Both the position numbers and the translations under genes were made by a program. DNA of 64,000 nt from Paulownia fortunei. Lineage: Eukaryota > Streptophyta > Magnoliopsida > Lamiales > Paulowniaceae. This document shows, piece by piece, positions 13,098 through 26,811 of the stretch. Each line of letters starts with the position of its first letter. Positions within the stretch are counted from its first letter, which is position 1. The notes beneath the pieces were generated by a model. It saw only the letters and a program-made list of their open reading frames with translations. It was not told the origin of the DNA and did not search any database. The DNA is taken from the NCBI GenBank assembly GCA_019321725.1, contig CM033110.1, positions 20,143,278-20,207,277 of the forward strand, given 5' to 3'.

Positions 13098-13145
13098 CAC
13101 ACACACACACACACACACAAACATATATATATATATATATATATA
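13098..13145. repeat. Compound (CA)n-(TA)n microsatellite
   Basis: Eleven CA units (13098-13119) are followed almost directly by about eleven TA units. It lies in intergenic DNA with no nearby gene. Confidence 0.9.
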
Positions 13146-15419
13146 GGAGAGATGCAGGCATTATATATTTTCAGCCATCTTGATTATTTTGAATCATCTA
13201 TTGAAATTTTAAAAAAAGAATGATTTCTTGAGAATCTGGTAATCTACAACATATCCATTTCCAGAAGTGAAACGTCTCAAAAAGCTTCAAACCATAGAAA
13301 TCGTATTGATCAAATTAGATTTAATATAACCTTCGTTTTAAAATGAATGTTCCATTGGTGTTATTGTTCAAAAAAATAGTGCAAAAATGAATAGTTTTGA
13401 TTATTTTGAAAAATCTTTAATAGTAGTACTAAATTAAATTATAAAATTTAAATTTAAATTTAATTTTTTCTTAATATCCTCTACAAAAAATATTAGTGCC
13501 AATATGTCAACTGATAATATTTAAGTTATCACTGATTTTATGTATTAATGATAATATTTTTTTTTGGTAACAATAATTTCTTTTGACAAATTTAATAGCG
13601 ATAAAAATTATATATATATGACTTGTCTTTTATTCATAATTAGTGATATAAACAAAACTTGCCACGATGACTGAGTTGCTTATTTGTATTGTAACTAAAT
13701 TGTTGGTACAATTGTCAATATTGACAACTTAAAAATAATTTTTATAATTATTAAATTTGTGAAATAACAGAACCAATATTATTATTATTTAATGCATATT
13801 ATTAGTAATATTTTTAGCATTATCACTCAACATTATATCGTACTACTATTTTCTTTTTAAAAATAAAAAAAATTAACAAAAAATAAAAATAACAGATGAA
13901 AAAATTAAAGAATTTGATTACATATCAGTAACAGTACAAACATTCATATTGCATACAGATTCACTTTTGATGAGTCGAAATTAAAACACAAAATAGTTAT
14001 CTGACTGATTAATTTTTCTTTATGATATCATTATTCATTGTATTTAATTAATTATTAACATTTTTTATACACTGAACACTTGATTATTTCACCCAAAAAA
14101 AAAAGTGTGGGTAAAAGTGGTGTGGTCTATTTAAAGGTCAAGATGAACAGAATGTGAATTTCTGACTAACCAATAGTAAGTGGCATATTTGGAGCGTGCA
14201 GCAGCTCAGAAAGAGGGGCAACTGGCAAGAAATTAAGCACCAATTTGGGCAGAGTGTAATCCAGTTAGCATTTCAACTCACCCTTGTCGGCTTATATCTT
14301 CACTGGAAGATGTGGACATGCTTTATATGTGTATTAATATATATTTTATTATATATTTATATAAATATATATATAAATATGTATAAAATTTATAATAAAA
14401 TATACGTTCGATAACATTTGTTGAATCATGTTATTGATACTAAGAAAGCGAAGATAGAATAATGTTCTATTATCACCCAACTAATCTATGATGTTTTAAG
14501 TTTAGTTTAATCTTTTTGTAAGGAATATGATGCTTAGTATACCAAAATTTTGCTATAGCAGTATTAAGACTATATTTCCTTCCGAAAAGAAATTATTCTT
14601 TTGAGAGTAAGAAATTCATAAAAAAAATTATTAATATCGAACTCAAATCAATTATGCGATAAAATAAATTCATAATTGATGTAAGAAAATAAAAAATTAT
14701 CAAATAATAATTTGACAAGAATTATGCAAAACTGAAGCCACAATTAGGCATTCACATTTATTTGATCCCATCAACTATCCCATTCACAATTACTTTGCCT
14801 CTTCAACTATCCCATGATTATATATATCACACTTTTCACCGTACATATCCAGCTTTTCTTTCTACTGAAGAATGACCAACTGCTCCATTTTCACTATCAA
14901 AACTCACTTCCTAGTCCACACAAAATCATGACTTCATGAGTAACGTTTTTCACTTGCCTAGTCATCACATTTACTTTGAATGTCATGAATCTCGTGTACG
15001 AAACGTCCAAAAAATCAACCATGTTCCTCTGCTAACAACTTTTCTTCTTTATTAATTTAAATCACTCAATAGTCGCATTTCTTAATTGGTCTTACTGAGT
15101 TTTTAAACCTTTTATCTCTCTAATTATTGGGCAAGATTTGCTTAGACACAACTTCAACAAGTAGTAATTGTAAAATGACATGTTTGACCATTACAAAATC
15201 AGGTAAATATTAGAATTAGGTATATGAAAAATTAAATTACGTATATAACATTCCACAACAATGGCCAAAAGCAACACAATTTAAATTGGTTAAGAAAAAA
15301 ATATTAAGCTCGATAAAGATATGAAGGTAAAACCTTCAATCCACTAATTTTTATATTTTTTTTCTTGTTAAGAAGTCTAAATGCTAAAATATCTTAAAAT
15401 ACATTTCTTGGCAATGGGG

Positions 15420-15620
15420 TCTGAATCGACAGCGTTCTATAAGATATTTTTCGTTATGTAGGCAAGACGCGTTCGCTCGATTTTACAGCTCACGATTTTA
15501 AAATATCTTTAAGAAGGCGAATTGTATATCAACCTTATACGCACATAATCTACTCATCCTAACATCAATGAGGGATGCCAACCCCACCACAACATGTCCC
15601 TAAGTATGGAGAGACATAGT
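15420..15620 (+). mobile_element. Decayed TRIM-like LTR fragment (Cassandra-like), copy 1
   Basis: The block GCTCACGATTTTAAAATATC, then an ACCTTATACGCACATAATC segment, then CATCAATGAGGGA matches in order and spacing the landmarks I remember from Cassandra-type TRIM LTRs (GCTCACGGTTTTAAAACGCG, CCACACCCTTATAA, AACCAATGTGGGA). No coding sequence is present. A second copy of similar layout lies near 21,000-21,240. The family assignment is from memory and from degenerate sequence. Confidence 0.45.
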
Positions 15621-16493
15621 GTGCTTAAGGGGACACCGATATGGGATTCCCACAATCAACGTTACAAATGATGTGGTATCACTTCTTTTCTTTTACTGTA
15701 AATTGGATAACGATCGAAAGTTGAACTGTTGCGTGCAACACAATAAATCATTAGGGGTGTCGGTGTGTCCCAAAGGGTTTTGTCTTCAATATAATAAGTC
15801 GTTAGGGGTATTAGGATGTCCCGACGAGCGAAAACCCTCCGAAATTCAAGTTAAAATCAAAAAAAATTTGAAAAAGCATATCTAAAAATATTTAGAAATA
15901 CAATAAATTGCGTACCTTTAATCAATAAAAGAATATCTATTTATAGACTCCTTGTTGAGTTCAAACCCATCAAACCTTGAATTGTTCGAAATTGGGTGCA
16001 AGTCATGCTCCATCATAACCAATATAAATTATACAGTATAAATAGTATAGTACACATTTAAGCTATTATGCATAATAGTGGAGAGAGAAATAAAAACAAA
16101 TTTTACTAGTAGAATGACAGTTTGACTAAAAATAACAACCCTAAAATCCTCTTGGATAACAGAATAATTAATTAAAAAACAAAACTATAGTGTAAATCAT
16201 TTTCACTATTGAATTATAGGTCAAGATTTAGGCATATAGAAATATCACTAGACCTAATAGTTTTCATACCCTAATCACTTGAGCCCAATAACTATGCTTG
16301 TACCTTTAAGCATAAGCAACTGCTGAAAAGCATAGCCGATACTTTCTTGCCTGTTTTGTCAATCTCCTCCACTTGGTTAAAAAACCAAGCTCTAAATCCT
16401 ACTTTCTGTCACTAGTAACATGAAAAATGTACAAAATCACTAGCAAACATCAAAAAGTATGAATGAATACAATACCATATTACTATATAATTT

Positions 16494-16495
<2 letters not shown>

Positions 16496-16557
<62 letters not shown>
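16496..16557. repeat. (TC)31 microsatellite
   Basis: Sixty-two bases of pure TC repeat, followed by a short (TATG)n tract to about 16,600. It lies about 0.7 kb beyond the stop codon of the HLS1-like gene and reads as GA on that gene's coding strand. Confidence 0.95.
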
Positions 16558-16561
<4 letters not shown>

Positions 16562-16568
16562 TACATAC

Positions 16569-16600
<32 letters not shown>

Positions 16601-17264
16601 ACACACAGAGAGACTAGTGATTCATGCAACTTCTTAAGGGGGCCCCAACATTTGTCTGATCCAAAAAGAAATTCTGGCCTTCACAAAATGAGCGCCCCTG
16701 GTATCTCCAAATATATTTGTCACTGAAACAAGTCACTACCAAAAATTGCAACACACATCTTTTCAGGGATATTCCCAGAATCACATATTTGTGCATGTCA
16801 CACCTGCACGTTATAGTATGAAAAAGATAGCCATAACATAACAAATCCCACATCACATGAAAAAAATTAAAAACTACTTGGCTCAAAGAGGAACTTAAAA
16901 AATACATCTATTTACAAAAAGAAAAAAAAGAGAGGGATATTCCCTTGGCAACTAAACAACAAAAAGGTCATCCATATCTTCTCATTCCTTCTATTCTTTC
17001 CCATTACACAATTTAAAAAATATTACTTATATGTTGCATTTCACTACATATTTATATGTATGTGAGTATATATAAATATATAATAAGAGTTATATTCAAC
17101 ATGCATTATATAATGTAGCGTTTACAGAGCCAACCCGCTGCACATCTTCCACCACCTACTGTTTATCCATTAAAAAGAAGGGACATTAATTTTTTATATT
17201 TTTTCTAAATTAGATTTTTTTTGGCCCAAAAACAACGACACACTAGATTACTAGAAGTTACAAA

Positions 17265-18997
17265 TTAAAACTCTCTGGGATCGACAAAAATGGACACACC
17301 AGGTGGTGACTTTGTCCAGTCACCGACAGAACCGTCGCTGTAGTCTTCCCCTAACCGCTTAATGCACCATAAATCCTCAGCGCACGATAGGCTTTCCCAA
17401 TGGGGGATTCCTAGCCTGAGTGGCTCCCCGCTTGCCACCTCTGTTGCCACCACTCCACATCCACGCTCCTTGGCCAGGTTGTGGGCCAATCCACACAGGG
17501 ACTTAATCAACTTCACCGCATTTGGGCCTTCCCCTCCCAGCCCATACAGAAAATGAAACCCAAAGGGCCGGAAGACCTCCGGCACCGAAGGCAGATGTAG
17601 CCACGGGAAAGCCCGGTCCACTACTCGGGTAGTCTTGGCCAGCGCTTTCCTCACGCGCGACGCGCCACGGACCTCGAGTCTGTACACATCCTTGCAGTTC
17701 CACACACTGAGAACGGCCCAAGACTCGGGCTGACTCGCCAGGAACTCGTCCGTACCCGGCCACGACTCGGGGTCGTACGATCCCTTCGGCACAGCGAGGA
17801 AGGTGCCCAGATTAAGTTTGTTGTTCAACACAGCGTCAATGTCACGGGGGAAGAACTCGGTGGCGGAGAATCGGCGGCGGTAGAGGGAATCAGCATCGGC
17901 GGGGCCGAGTTTGATGACCGCGACTCGCTTGTCGAGCCTGACCCGGTGTGCGAACACGGGCTGGACTAGAATGGACGGGGTACGGAACTTGGAATAGCCA
18001 CATTTTTGAGTGAATAGTTTAACAGATGCTTGGTTGTCATTTTCTGTAGCCATATAAGAATATTCAGCGCCATTTTCTCCAAACCATTCCTCCATTCTAC
18101 GCACTAGCTTCAACCCAATTCCCATTCTCCTGCAAAACGTCAAAGAATGTTAAACAAAGATTTAAAAAGAGAAAAAAAAAAAAAAGAGAGAGAGAGAGAC
18201 AAATTGTCCCTACACGCATCAACAAGATTTAAGAAAGAATATATGTCACAAAAGTACTCAGTTTATGCTATATCATATATAGTGTGAACAAAGGAACTAA
18301 TAAATAAATGGGGAGGCAATAATTAAGTGGTCTAGCAAAAGGGTCTCCCGAAAAATCCATTTTTGGAAACCCACTTGATCGTTCTTGAACCATAAGCAAA
18401 TACGACAAGACTTTGTTTACAATATGAAAAATGGATGGGAGTGCAAGAAATGGAAAAGAAGGGTTTATGAAACAGGGAAATATGTAGGTAGTAGTACCGA
18501 TGAGATGAAGATACACGGAGGCCTAAGATATAGGCAAGTTTAGTGTAAACGGGGAGGGGTTGAGGTGGTTTGATGGAACAGTTTTTGCCATTTCTGGAGA
18601 GCTTCGTTCCGCACGTAACAGTTTTGATGCAACCCCTTATCATCCCCACTATTTCTCTCCTCTCTTTATCCTCTCTGCCACCCACCACTACCATCTCCGC
18701 CACCTGAATTATACGTATTCAACCAGAACACGTTAGCATAATAAAACAGATAAAATAACAAATAAAAACAAATTAGCAGGAAAACAACGTAGAAGTGATG
18801 GTACTTGCCAGCATGAGATAAGCAGGGGAATTGCGGACCCGGCAAATGGGGTCGCCTAAGTGGTCGGTGTACAGGGAGAGTTTGTCACTGGGCCCAACCT
18901 CACACCTATTCTCCATTTCCTCCACCGCCCTGCAGTCTTTTTTCCCATCATATTCTCTCACCACCACCACTGCCACCACACCACCCTCCACCACCAT
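17265..18997 (-). CDS. HLS1: HOOKLESS1-like N-acetyltransferase (GNAT family)
   Basis: Exons on the minus strand are 18997-18809, 18703-18498 and 18129-17265 (1,260 nt, 419 residues; Arabidopsis HLS1 is about 403). The GNAT fold covers roughly residues 12-200. Visible family marks are VREYD, NRCEVGPSDKLSLYTDHLGD, REIVGMIRGCIKTVTCG, the acetyl-CoA-loop motif R-R-M-G-I-G at 132-137, EYSYMATENDNQASVKLF and the plant-specific C-terminal region ending in WTKSPPGVSIFVDPREF. HLS1 is a nuclear protein required for the apical hook and for asymmetric auxin response downstream of ethylene and light, and is linked to histone acetylation. Intron 1 starts with GC rather than GT. The N-terminus has a Val-rich extension from a GTGGTG-type repeat. 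HLS1 versus its close paralogues (HLH1-3) cannot be settled here. Confidence 0.94.
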
Positions 18998-19122
18998 TCT
19001 CCTGCTATCTATAAATATATGCGAATTTATTTATTCGTTGTGTATGCAAATAGATAGCTATGAGGGGGCACAGAATGTTACTACTACTGGTAGTTGGTCG
19101 TTTGCCGTGAAGAATGAGGTGG

Positions 19123-19130
19123 TTTATATA
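19123..19130 (-). promoter_or_regulatory. TATA box of the HLS1-like gene
   Basis: TATATAAA on the minus strand lies 126 bp upstream of the HLS1-like ATG at 18997. The spacing leaves room for a leader of roughly 90-100 bases. No competing TATA motif is nearer. Confidence 0.6.
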
Positions 19131-19672
19131 GGTGAGCGAGGCGAAATTATCGGTCCTATAATAACGTGTATTTGAAGTTAGAAAAGCAAGAGCGGAGTAG
19201 AAAATCTTATGAAAAGTCGGGAAAAACCAAATGATTTAAAGCTAAAAGACCTAGAGAAAGAACAGCTCGAGAAAGAAAAAAGAGGAAAAGGGGGGCCTTT
19301 TTCTTTCTTGCTTTCAGGCTAGAATTGTTAAGAGAGAATGACTTTCATCAGTAAGATTTCTCACTGAGGAAAGTGCTCCAATTGGTGCCCTTTTTATACT
19401 TGATTTTTGGGAGTGGCCTTTAATCTAAAAGAAAAAAAGAAAACAAAAATGGGTATTCACTTGGTGATTCTAATTATTACATATAAATCCAAAAAACAAG
19501 AAGTGAAATCTGGGTTACATCTTTAATTTTCTTCCAACGATAATAACCGCAGAAAAATCCCAACCTTAAATCATTTCTTCTTTTTTCTTTCACTTCGCTA
19601 AAAGAGTAGTATAATTTATTTTAGTGAAAAGCCTTTTCAGCAAGTCTCTATCTATTCTTTTTCCATGTCCCT

Positions 19673-19676
<4 letters not shown>

Positions 19677-19720
<44 letters not shown>
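19677..19720. repeat. (CT)22 microsatellite upstream of the HLS1-like gene
   Basis: Forty-four bases of pure CT, about 550 bp upstream of the TATA box of the HLS1-like gene, reading as (GA)n on that gene's strand. GA tracts in plant promoters can bind BASIC PENTACYSTEINE factors, so a regulatory role is possible but unproven. Confidence 0.95.
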
Positions 19721-19729
<9 letters not shown>

Positions 19730-20967
19730 ATACTGATGAAGTGGTAATAATATTGTTGATAAATTATTATTAATCATCACAAAAAGGGTGGAAGAAGAAA
19801 TGGCGGCTGTGGCTGCGCAGTCTTGTTGAACTGTTGAGCTCCCTCTCTCCCTCTCTCTCTAAAATTAATCATTTGAGCATTTGGGTCGCCGCCACGACCC
19901 CATTTGTAATGATTGCCACCCTTCTTCCTTCCTCATGTGAACATAACCTTCCATACAGACAATTCATGATGATTATTCTGTGTAACAGCCATATCATACA
20001 TTTTTTACTATTATATAAAGTGGACCTCCTGTGTATATAGTTATTTGCTCCATCGTTTCACTTGGGTACTACTCCCTTAAAGAAACTAATCAAATATTTA
20101 TTTATTTTTTTCGACGTGCACCAGGACTACATCTGATTCATATAATTTGTTGTTGTTGTTGTTTTTTTTTTATGTAATTGAGTATAAAAAAAATTGACTT
20201 CGTGTTATAATGAAGGAAGAACTAGTGATAATACACACCACTTTCTCCATTTGATGACTTCTTCCTAACATAACGTTACGGGTTGGACTCAAACTCAAAA
20301 GAACACCATGAATTTAGTAGAGCAATTTATTTTATTTTGACATTACAAAATTTAATAACTGTCATATGACTTACTTTAATTAATATATTTTCTTAATTTT
20401 TAGAATATACATATAAATTTTATTCTACAACATATAAAAAGATTAATTCAATTAGCAAAGATTTGGGGAGGTTATTAAGGTATCAATCAAAGCGGGGAAA
20501 AATTAATAAATTATCAACAAATTTAGAATCTGAAAAAAGAAAAATATAAGAGAAAAAAAGAAATACGAGGAAAACATGAAGGATCCCAATGGTGAATCAA
20601 AAAGAGCTTAACTCTTACGTGGCTAAACAGCCACTGTTATGAAACCTGGAAAGCGGCTTTCTTTTTAACCTAACAGCTCCCCTCTTTTTCTGTATGTATA
20701 TGTATACATATATACATATATATCCCACTTAGTAATATGAAAGTGAATCATGCATATATTTAAACTGTCATTATCGCCATCTTTGGTGGACGGCCACGAT
20801 TCCTGAACTCAGTGGCCTCTCCCTAGTGGACGACCAGGATTATCTGATCTTATCCAATGTTTTAGATTGTTGATCTTTGGTTTGATTCAATTGGGGGCTA
20901 ATCAAGACTCTGGATTCTCTACCAAATCCCTTTTCCAGTTTCTTTTGATGGTATGAAAGGAAGAAAG

Positions 20968-20990
20968 TATATATATATATATATATATAT
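20968..20990. repeat. (TA)n microsatellite
   Basis: A run of about eleven TA units just before the second TRIM-like fragment. Confidence 0.85.
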
Positions 20991-20999
20991 GATGTGATT

Positions 21000-21240
21000 T
21001 GGATCCACAGTATTATCTGTTCTCGGCCACGACTTAACATGCTCTTACAATATACGATTTTAAAATGCATTTACGCCACTGATGCGGTACGATAGTGGCT
21101 GCAAATACTATCCGTTCTATCGATTACAAATTAGTATCATCTTATAGTGCACGGTTTTAAAATGCATTTAAAAATGTGAGATTTAATTCAAGCTTATAAA
21201 CACATAATTTTCTCGTTCCAATATCGATATAAAATACCCC
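21000..21240 (+). mobile_element. Decayed TRIM-like LTR fragment (Cassandra-like), copy 2
   Basis: GCACGGTTTTAAAATGCATT, followed by AAGCTTATAAACACATAATT and TCGTTCCAATATCGATATAA, repeats the order and spacing of the copy near 15.5 kb with many substitutions. A second CGATTTTAAAATGCATTTA block lies about 100 bp upstream, suggesting an internal duplication. No open frame is present. The family assignment is tentative. Confidence 0.4.
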
Positions 21241-24200
21241 ATCACATTAATATATATATATATATATCTTTTAGTGGAGGGCATCATAATTATTACAAGA
21301 ATTATTACGGTAAGTGTGAAACTTGATAATGTTTGTCTATAGATATTTTCATGGGATCACTACACACTTTTCCTGTAATTACTTCTGCTACAAATTTATA
21401 TTGTGCTATTAATTTCGCAGAATAGAGGCTCAACTGCCATGAAAGTTTCATAGTTAATAGAGTATATACAATTTATTTCAGCCCCACTCCAGTGGTTTTA
21501 GTTAAATGTTTCAAAACCATCCCAATCAGTATAATTTTTAATCACAGTTGGAGGTTGGATGGTTGTGGGCCATCATTTGTCTATAATCTCATATTTTTAT
21601 ACATAAATTAAATAAAAATTCAAAAATTTATTTTCTCTAAATTTGTAAATTATCATTCTATATAAATCGAGATATCTATCTTGAACCTTAAAATTTAAAG
21701 TTTTAGCTCCATCTCTATTTTTTAATGTGTATTTTTCTAACTACACATGATTATTATAATTAGAACACGACATGACAGCGACTCCAAACAAACTGCTTTG
21801 TTATGTCCTAGAAATTTAATGTGGCCAACTATTAATTAGTCGTTGATTTATTAAACACAATCATTTAGGTTATCGTTGACAGTTTGATTTCAGATGGCCT
21901 ATGGCACAATATACAATCATATATTGCAAGTTTTTATGTGGGGTAAACAAAAACCTTGTCCCACTAATAAAGTTTTTGGCCAGAGAATAATATATCACAC
22001 ATATTGATGAGAAAATACAACGACCACCTAAATATGAATATCAAAGTCGCACAATAACCTGTCAGTGTGCGAATCCTAATAATATCTAAATTGATTTTCC
22101 AAATAGGAAAAAAGCAAAGAGATAAAATAAAAAATAAAAACAATGGCAATTGGATCCTAGTGAGAACTTAATTTTGAATATCGATCAAACAAGAACACGA
22201 ATGGAATCAGAAGGTTCAAATTAAGGTTTTGAATTAGATGCTTTCGAGTAGTACAATTTTGCAATAAAAAAGAATGATTTCTTATAGAAAAATCTTCAAT
22301 TATGATGGTACAATATATATAGTAATTAATAGAATTCAGACCGAAAAAAATTGCTACTAGATTGCTATCGACACTTCAAGATATTTTCCTAGAAAGTTTT
22401 AGAATATTATTTTTTTCATGCCGATCATCAATGAATAACTCCACTATTCTTTACAAAGTACATCATAAGATTAATTAAGCAACCTTTTATCTCTAAATAA
22501 ATCTCTTTCAGCTCTTTCCTTTCATTTTCCTTGAAGTGCGATAGATTTAAATATAATTGTTCCAATTATTTAATAATTAATCCAGTCATTATCAGAGAAA
22601 AATACATAAACTATACCTAAAAAAAAATAAAATCAAAAGTCATACATAATATAGCCCCCACTGACCAGTCACCGGTGAGTGTGCAACAGAACTTAGGTGT
22701 GACTTCTATTTAATTAATTAGTAGTATTTTTTTAATTTAATGATGACGTGCACACTTCCTAAAATACCCAATCATTGTCAAAACTGTTCAATGATTAATG
22801 GCTTTAGGGTTCAAGGAAATGAGATGAGAGTGAACCTCATACGCTGCTCTGCCACTCCATTATCTATTATGGAGTTTCCTATTGGTATGTCACTCGTTAC
22901 TCCATGATCCTCTCCTTTTTTTATTTCTTTTTTTTTTTAATTTTATTTATTTGTCTAATTTATTTCCAATTGTCAATTCTTTGGCATGTAGCAGAAGCAA
23001 TCAAAATTAAAATATTGAGAGGCAAAGTGGAAAGTAAATTTGATATCCTCAATATAATAGTTTTGTGGGTGTTGTTGATCAATTAATTTAATTATTTTAT
23101 TAATTTATATTAATGAATAATTTTTAGTTACGTTTTTTTCAATTTAGTTCAGTAATATTAACTGATATAAAAATTGCTACTAAGCTATAAAATTTAAATA
23201 ATACTAAAATTGTTAAACAATAAATGTGACATGCTAGTTCAAATATTAAACAGTTTCACTTTGTAAGATAATAAAAGAAATAATAACTTTGGAAGAGATG
23301 GCATATTATAGTTGCCTCTATATTTTTAGAGTGACTTAAAATCATATACCTAGCAATTAATTTATTTTATTATTTTAATTCTGCACTTGTGACAACAAGT
23401 ATCATGAGAGGCTTGCTGGAAATCGAATTTTATATGATTATGAACTAGAAAATTCAGGGGCTAACCAGTAAAATTGAAATATTAAGAGTGGCGTTATTTC
23501 AAGAGAGCTCCAACAACTTTAACCAAAATTCTCAAAATTAATATGATTTGTTTTGAACAATCATAAATATATGACAACTAAAATAAGTCAAACTTGGCTC
23601 AACATATTTTCTATATTCATCTTTTTTTCACACAAATAGAGTGTACTTTATGTAGATCCCACACTCATTTCTATATTGCGCATATACACAGTATATACAC
23701 TAAAGTTCATCAATCATGATTTTCCACAAATTACTTAGGTTTTTGTCGTGTCTTAAATTTTTACGATGAGACTCGTGCCCTAATTAATCCACCCTTTATT
23801 TGGTTCTGATCATATCGAATCATTACATTTTATTTAAAAAATCTATATGGCTATATTATATCAAATTATCATATCCCATTTAATATATATATATTTGGCT
23901 CTAATATTATATCGAATTATTATATATTATTTAAAAAATATATATTTATATTATTAGATGAGAGAAATATTTAATACCATTATGGCTCTAATGATTAATT
24001 AGAAAGTATGCACCAATAACACCAGAAGCATCTCCCCTTTTCATATTATGGCAAACAAATTCAAAGTACCAGCTAGTGCTTGCACTTACTGGAAATTTCT
24101 ACTTGATTACAAGATTATTAATCTCCAAGTGATTCAAAACCAACATAGACTAATGAAACTTCCATTAATTTTAAATCGCACTTCTCAATGCTTTTCCTAG

Positions 24201-26811
24201 TAATTATTCAATTAATATAGGACACCTAGATGTCATTTTTCTTGCTACAATGACTTAAGATTAATAATCGACCCACAACAAAAGAAACGAAAGTGACATA
24301 TATAAAGATGTTGAAATAGTACAACATTAATAATAATTGAAGTATTGACCATCAATCTTATATGTTTGTGACAACGATACCAACTACATCAACTGCATCA
24401 GAATGATGAGTCGTATTGGTGGATTTCACTTGTCCGTAGCTAAAAAATTCTTCGTTTATCATGATTTTGTCTGCAATTTTTTTTTTTTTTATTTGGAGTT
24501 CATTATTGTCAAACTAAATATTTTTTTATTTTTCAGTTAATGATTGAAATCGTTAAAGAAAGAATATTTGGGGTGTATGTACACGGACTGTGTCATCAGG
24601 ACAAAGGAGTCGAATAATGTAGCCATGAAATACTATGTAATCATGTGTAATGTCACGACTATTGGAAAAGAGACATTGTTGCATATCATTACAAAAAAAA
24701 CTTTTGCATTAATTAAGGTGGTCCAAACAATGCTCATTTTAACACTTTGATGCTCGTGTTATTCGTTCTCTAGACTAATAGTTTGGGAAAGAAAAAAAAA
24801 AAAAACTGTAATATTTAAGGAATCAAGAAAGATATTTCAGAGATTTGACGAGATTATAAATGCTAAGACCATTTTTTTATTGACTAACTTTAGGTGAAAT
24901 TTGAAAAATTAAAAAAACAGAAGTTCCCGTGGTGAATTTTAGGGTTTCAAATTTCTATTTCTATTTTTCATATTCCACTATTTGATATATGAGATAAATA
25001 TTGATTATTTGAATGTAATTTATCTCATATACACATATCATAAATCTAAATAATAGAATATAAATAAAATAAAAAAAGTGGAATAGAAAATTTAAAATCA
25101 AATTTTAGTGGGTTGAACAAGAATCTCCCCCTGTTTACGGGTCAGTTATGACAAATAGGAAGAAATCTAAAGAATATAATAAATGGATTTAAAGAACAAC
25201 GACGATGTGATGATGATGAAATGAAAAATTATTGTCATTAAATATTAACACATTAGTTATGGTGCGATCTTGTTGGGCACTTGTTCCATATTTATGCTTC
25301 ATTTGGATCGTTGATTGAATATTATTATGGGATATAAGTTGCATTAATTATCTAAACCAATTTTTAACTTTATTAACATTTGATAGAGATTAGCTCATGA
25401 TCACCTATACAATATTTGAGGAAAATGAAGAGAAAAGACAACATCAGCTGATTCTTAGGTTTCAAGATTATATGTACCAACGACATCAGCATCTTCATAA
25501 GATATTTCACCTTAAGTTTGAAAAAACAAAAAGGATGGAATCTTCTTATGACATATATATCTGTAAAGAGTAGTTTTGTGCAAACTCTAATGTAAATGCT
25601 TCAGATTGTATGAAGATTTTAATAATTCATTATTTGGTCGACTTAATTTTAGTCTTTATTTAAAAATTCAATCTCCACTTGATGGGGAAATTTATCCTAA
25701 TTAACCAAAATACTCTAGTTATAAATAGAGATCAAGATTCACGTTTTTTTAGACGGATCCAAATCGACTCGATCGAGATTGGCTTTGGCCTGAGACCTAA
25801 AAATTGAATCTTCTGATGGATCAATTTCAGAATAAATTGTATACTGATACTTGTCTTATCATGTTTATATATATCCTTAGGAAGCTTGGTTAAAAGCTAA
25901 TTGATTTACTCAATTCTGTTGATTAAACTATTGGATGATTTTAATTGAGATCATACCAACAAAATTAATAAACTTGTGATGACAAGTCTATCCCATACTT
26001 TAGAATCTGGATCTGTTCATCTCGAATTATCCTCGACCTCAACATATGAGGTACAAACTCAACCCAATCAACACTCAATTCAACTTTTTCAAAAATAATA
26101 ATAATAATATTAATGAACCCATCACACAAACTTCCATAACTAATATTCAAACAAAAATAATTGACAACTCAAGATGTCAAACTAGATCTAAATTCGAACA
26201 TGCTTAACATAATAATGTTATACCACTCAACTAACAGCCTACGCTCTCAAATTCATATATTTTGTATTGTCCAAAACAATTCTAGACTTTTACAATTATT
26301 TCTAACAATTTTTTACGTGAAGTGGTCATCATGCTACTCAAATAGCTGTATACAAATAGACATAGTGTGAATATCGTCCACGGTCAAAGCATTTTTGTGA
26401 TTTTTCACATAGGCATATGTTTTTATTAAAAAATAAAAAATAAAATTGGAGAATGTAACAATTAGAGACAAATGGGTAGACAAAAGCCTCGTTTTGATAA
26501 TGGCAGGGATCTTGTTCCCTTCCCGTTACCTATCCATTGATCGCTACCTGCTTTTTCCACCCAATCATATTCGAATGACTGATGAACACCAAGCACGACA
26601 ACCTTTGTAGGCCACCTCCCAAACATTAACCCCTCATATCATGCAATGCCATGTCGCTTCTTCTTCTTCACATGCCAATTTTTACATGTATACTCCATAT
26701 TTTTATTACTAGCTAGAGAGAATTTTTAGGGGTAAAAGTGGGGGAAGATAAGTCGGAAACTTAGCCAATAATGTGAAACTAGGGAAAAATGCTCACGATT
26801 ATGATGGTAAT

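Larger units (their letters stand above)
9541..17264. other. Intergenic spacer between the NPY and HLS1-like genes
   Basis: About 7.7 kb with no supportable protein gene. After roughly 600 bp of probable NPY 3'UTR and flank it holds a poly-G run (about 10,225-10,241), the MITE candidate at 10,389-10,568, several dinucleotide repeats, the TRIM-like remnant at 15,420-15,620 and the long CT microsatellite at 16,496-16,557. The open frames here (for example 10225-10590, 14196-14414 and 16614-16907) look like chance. Confidence 0.6.
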
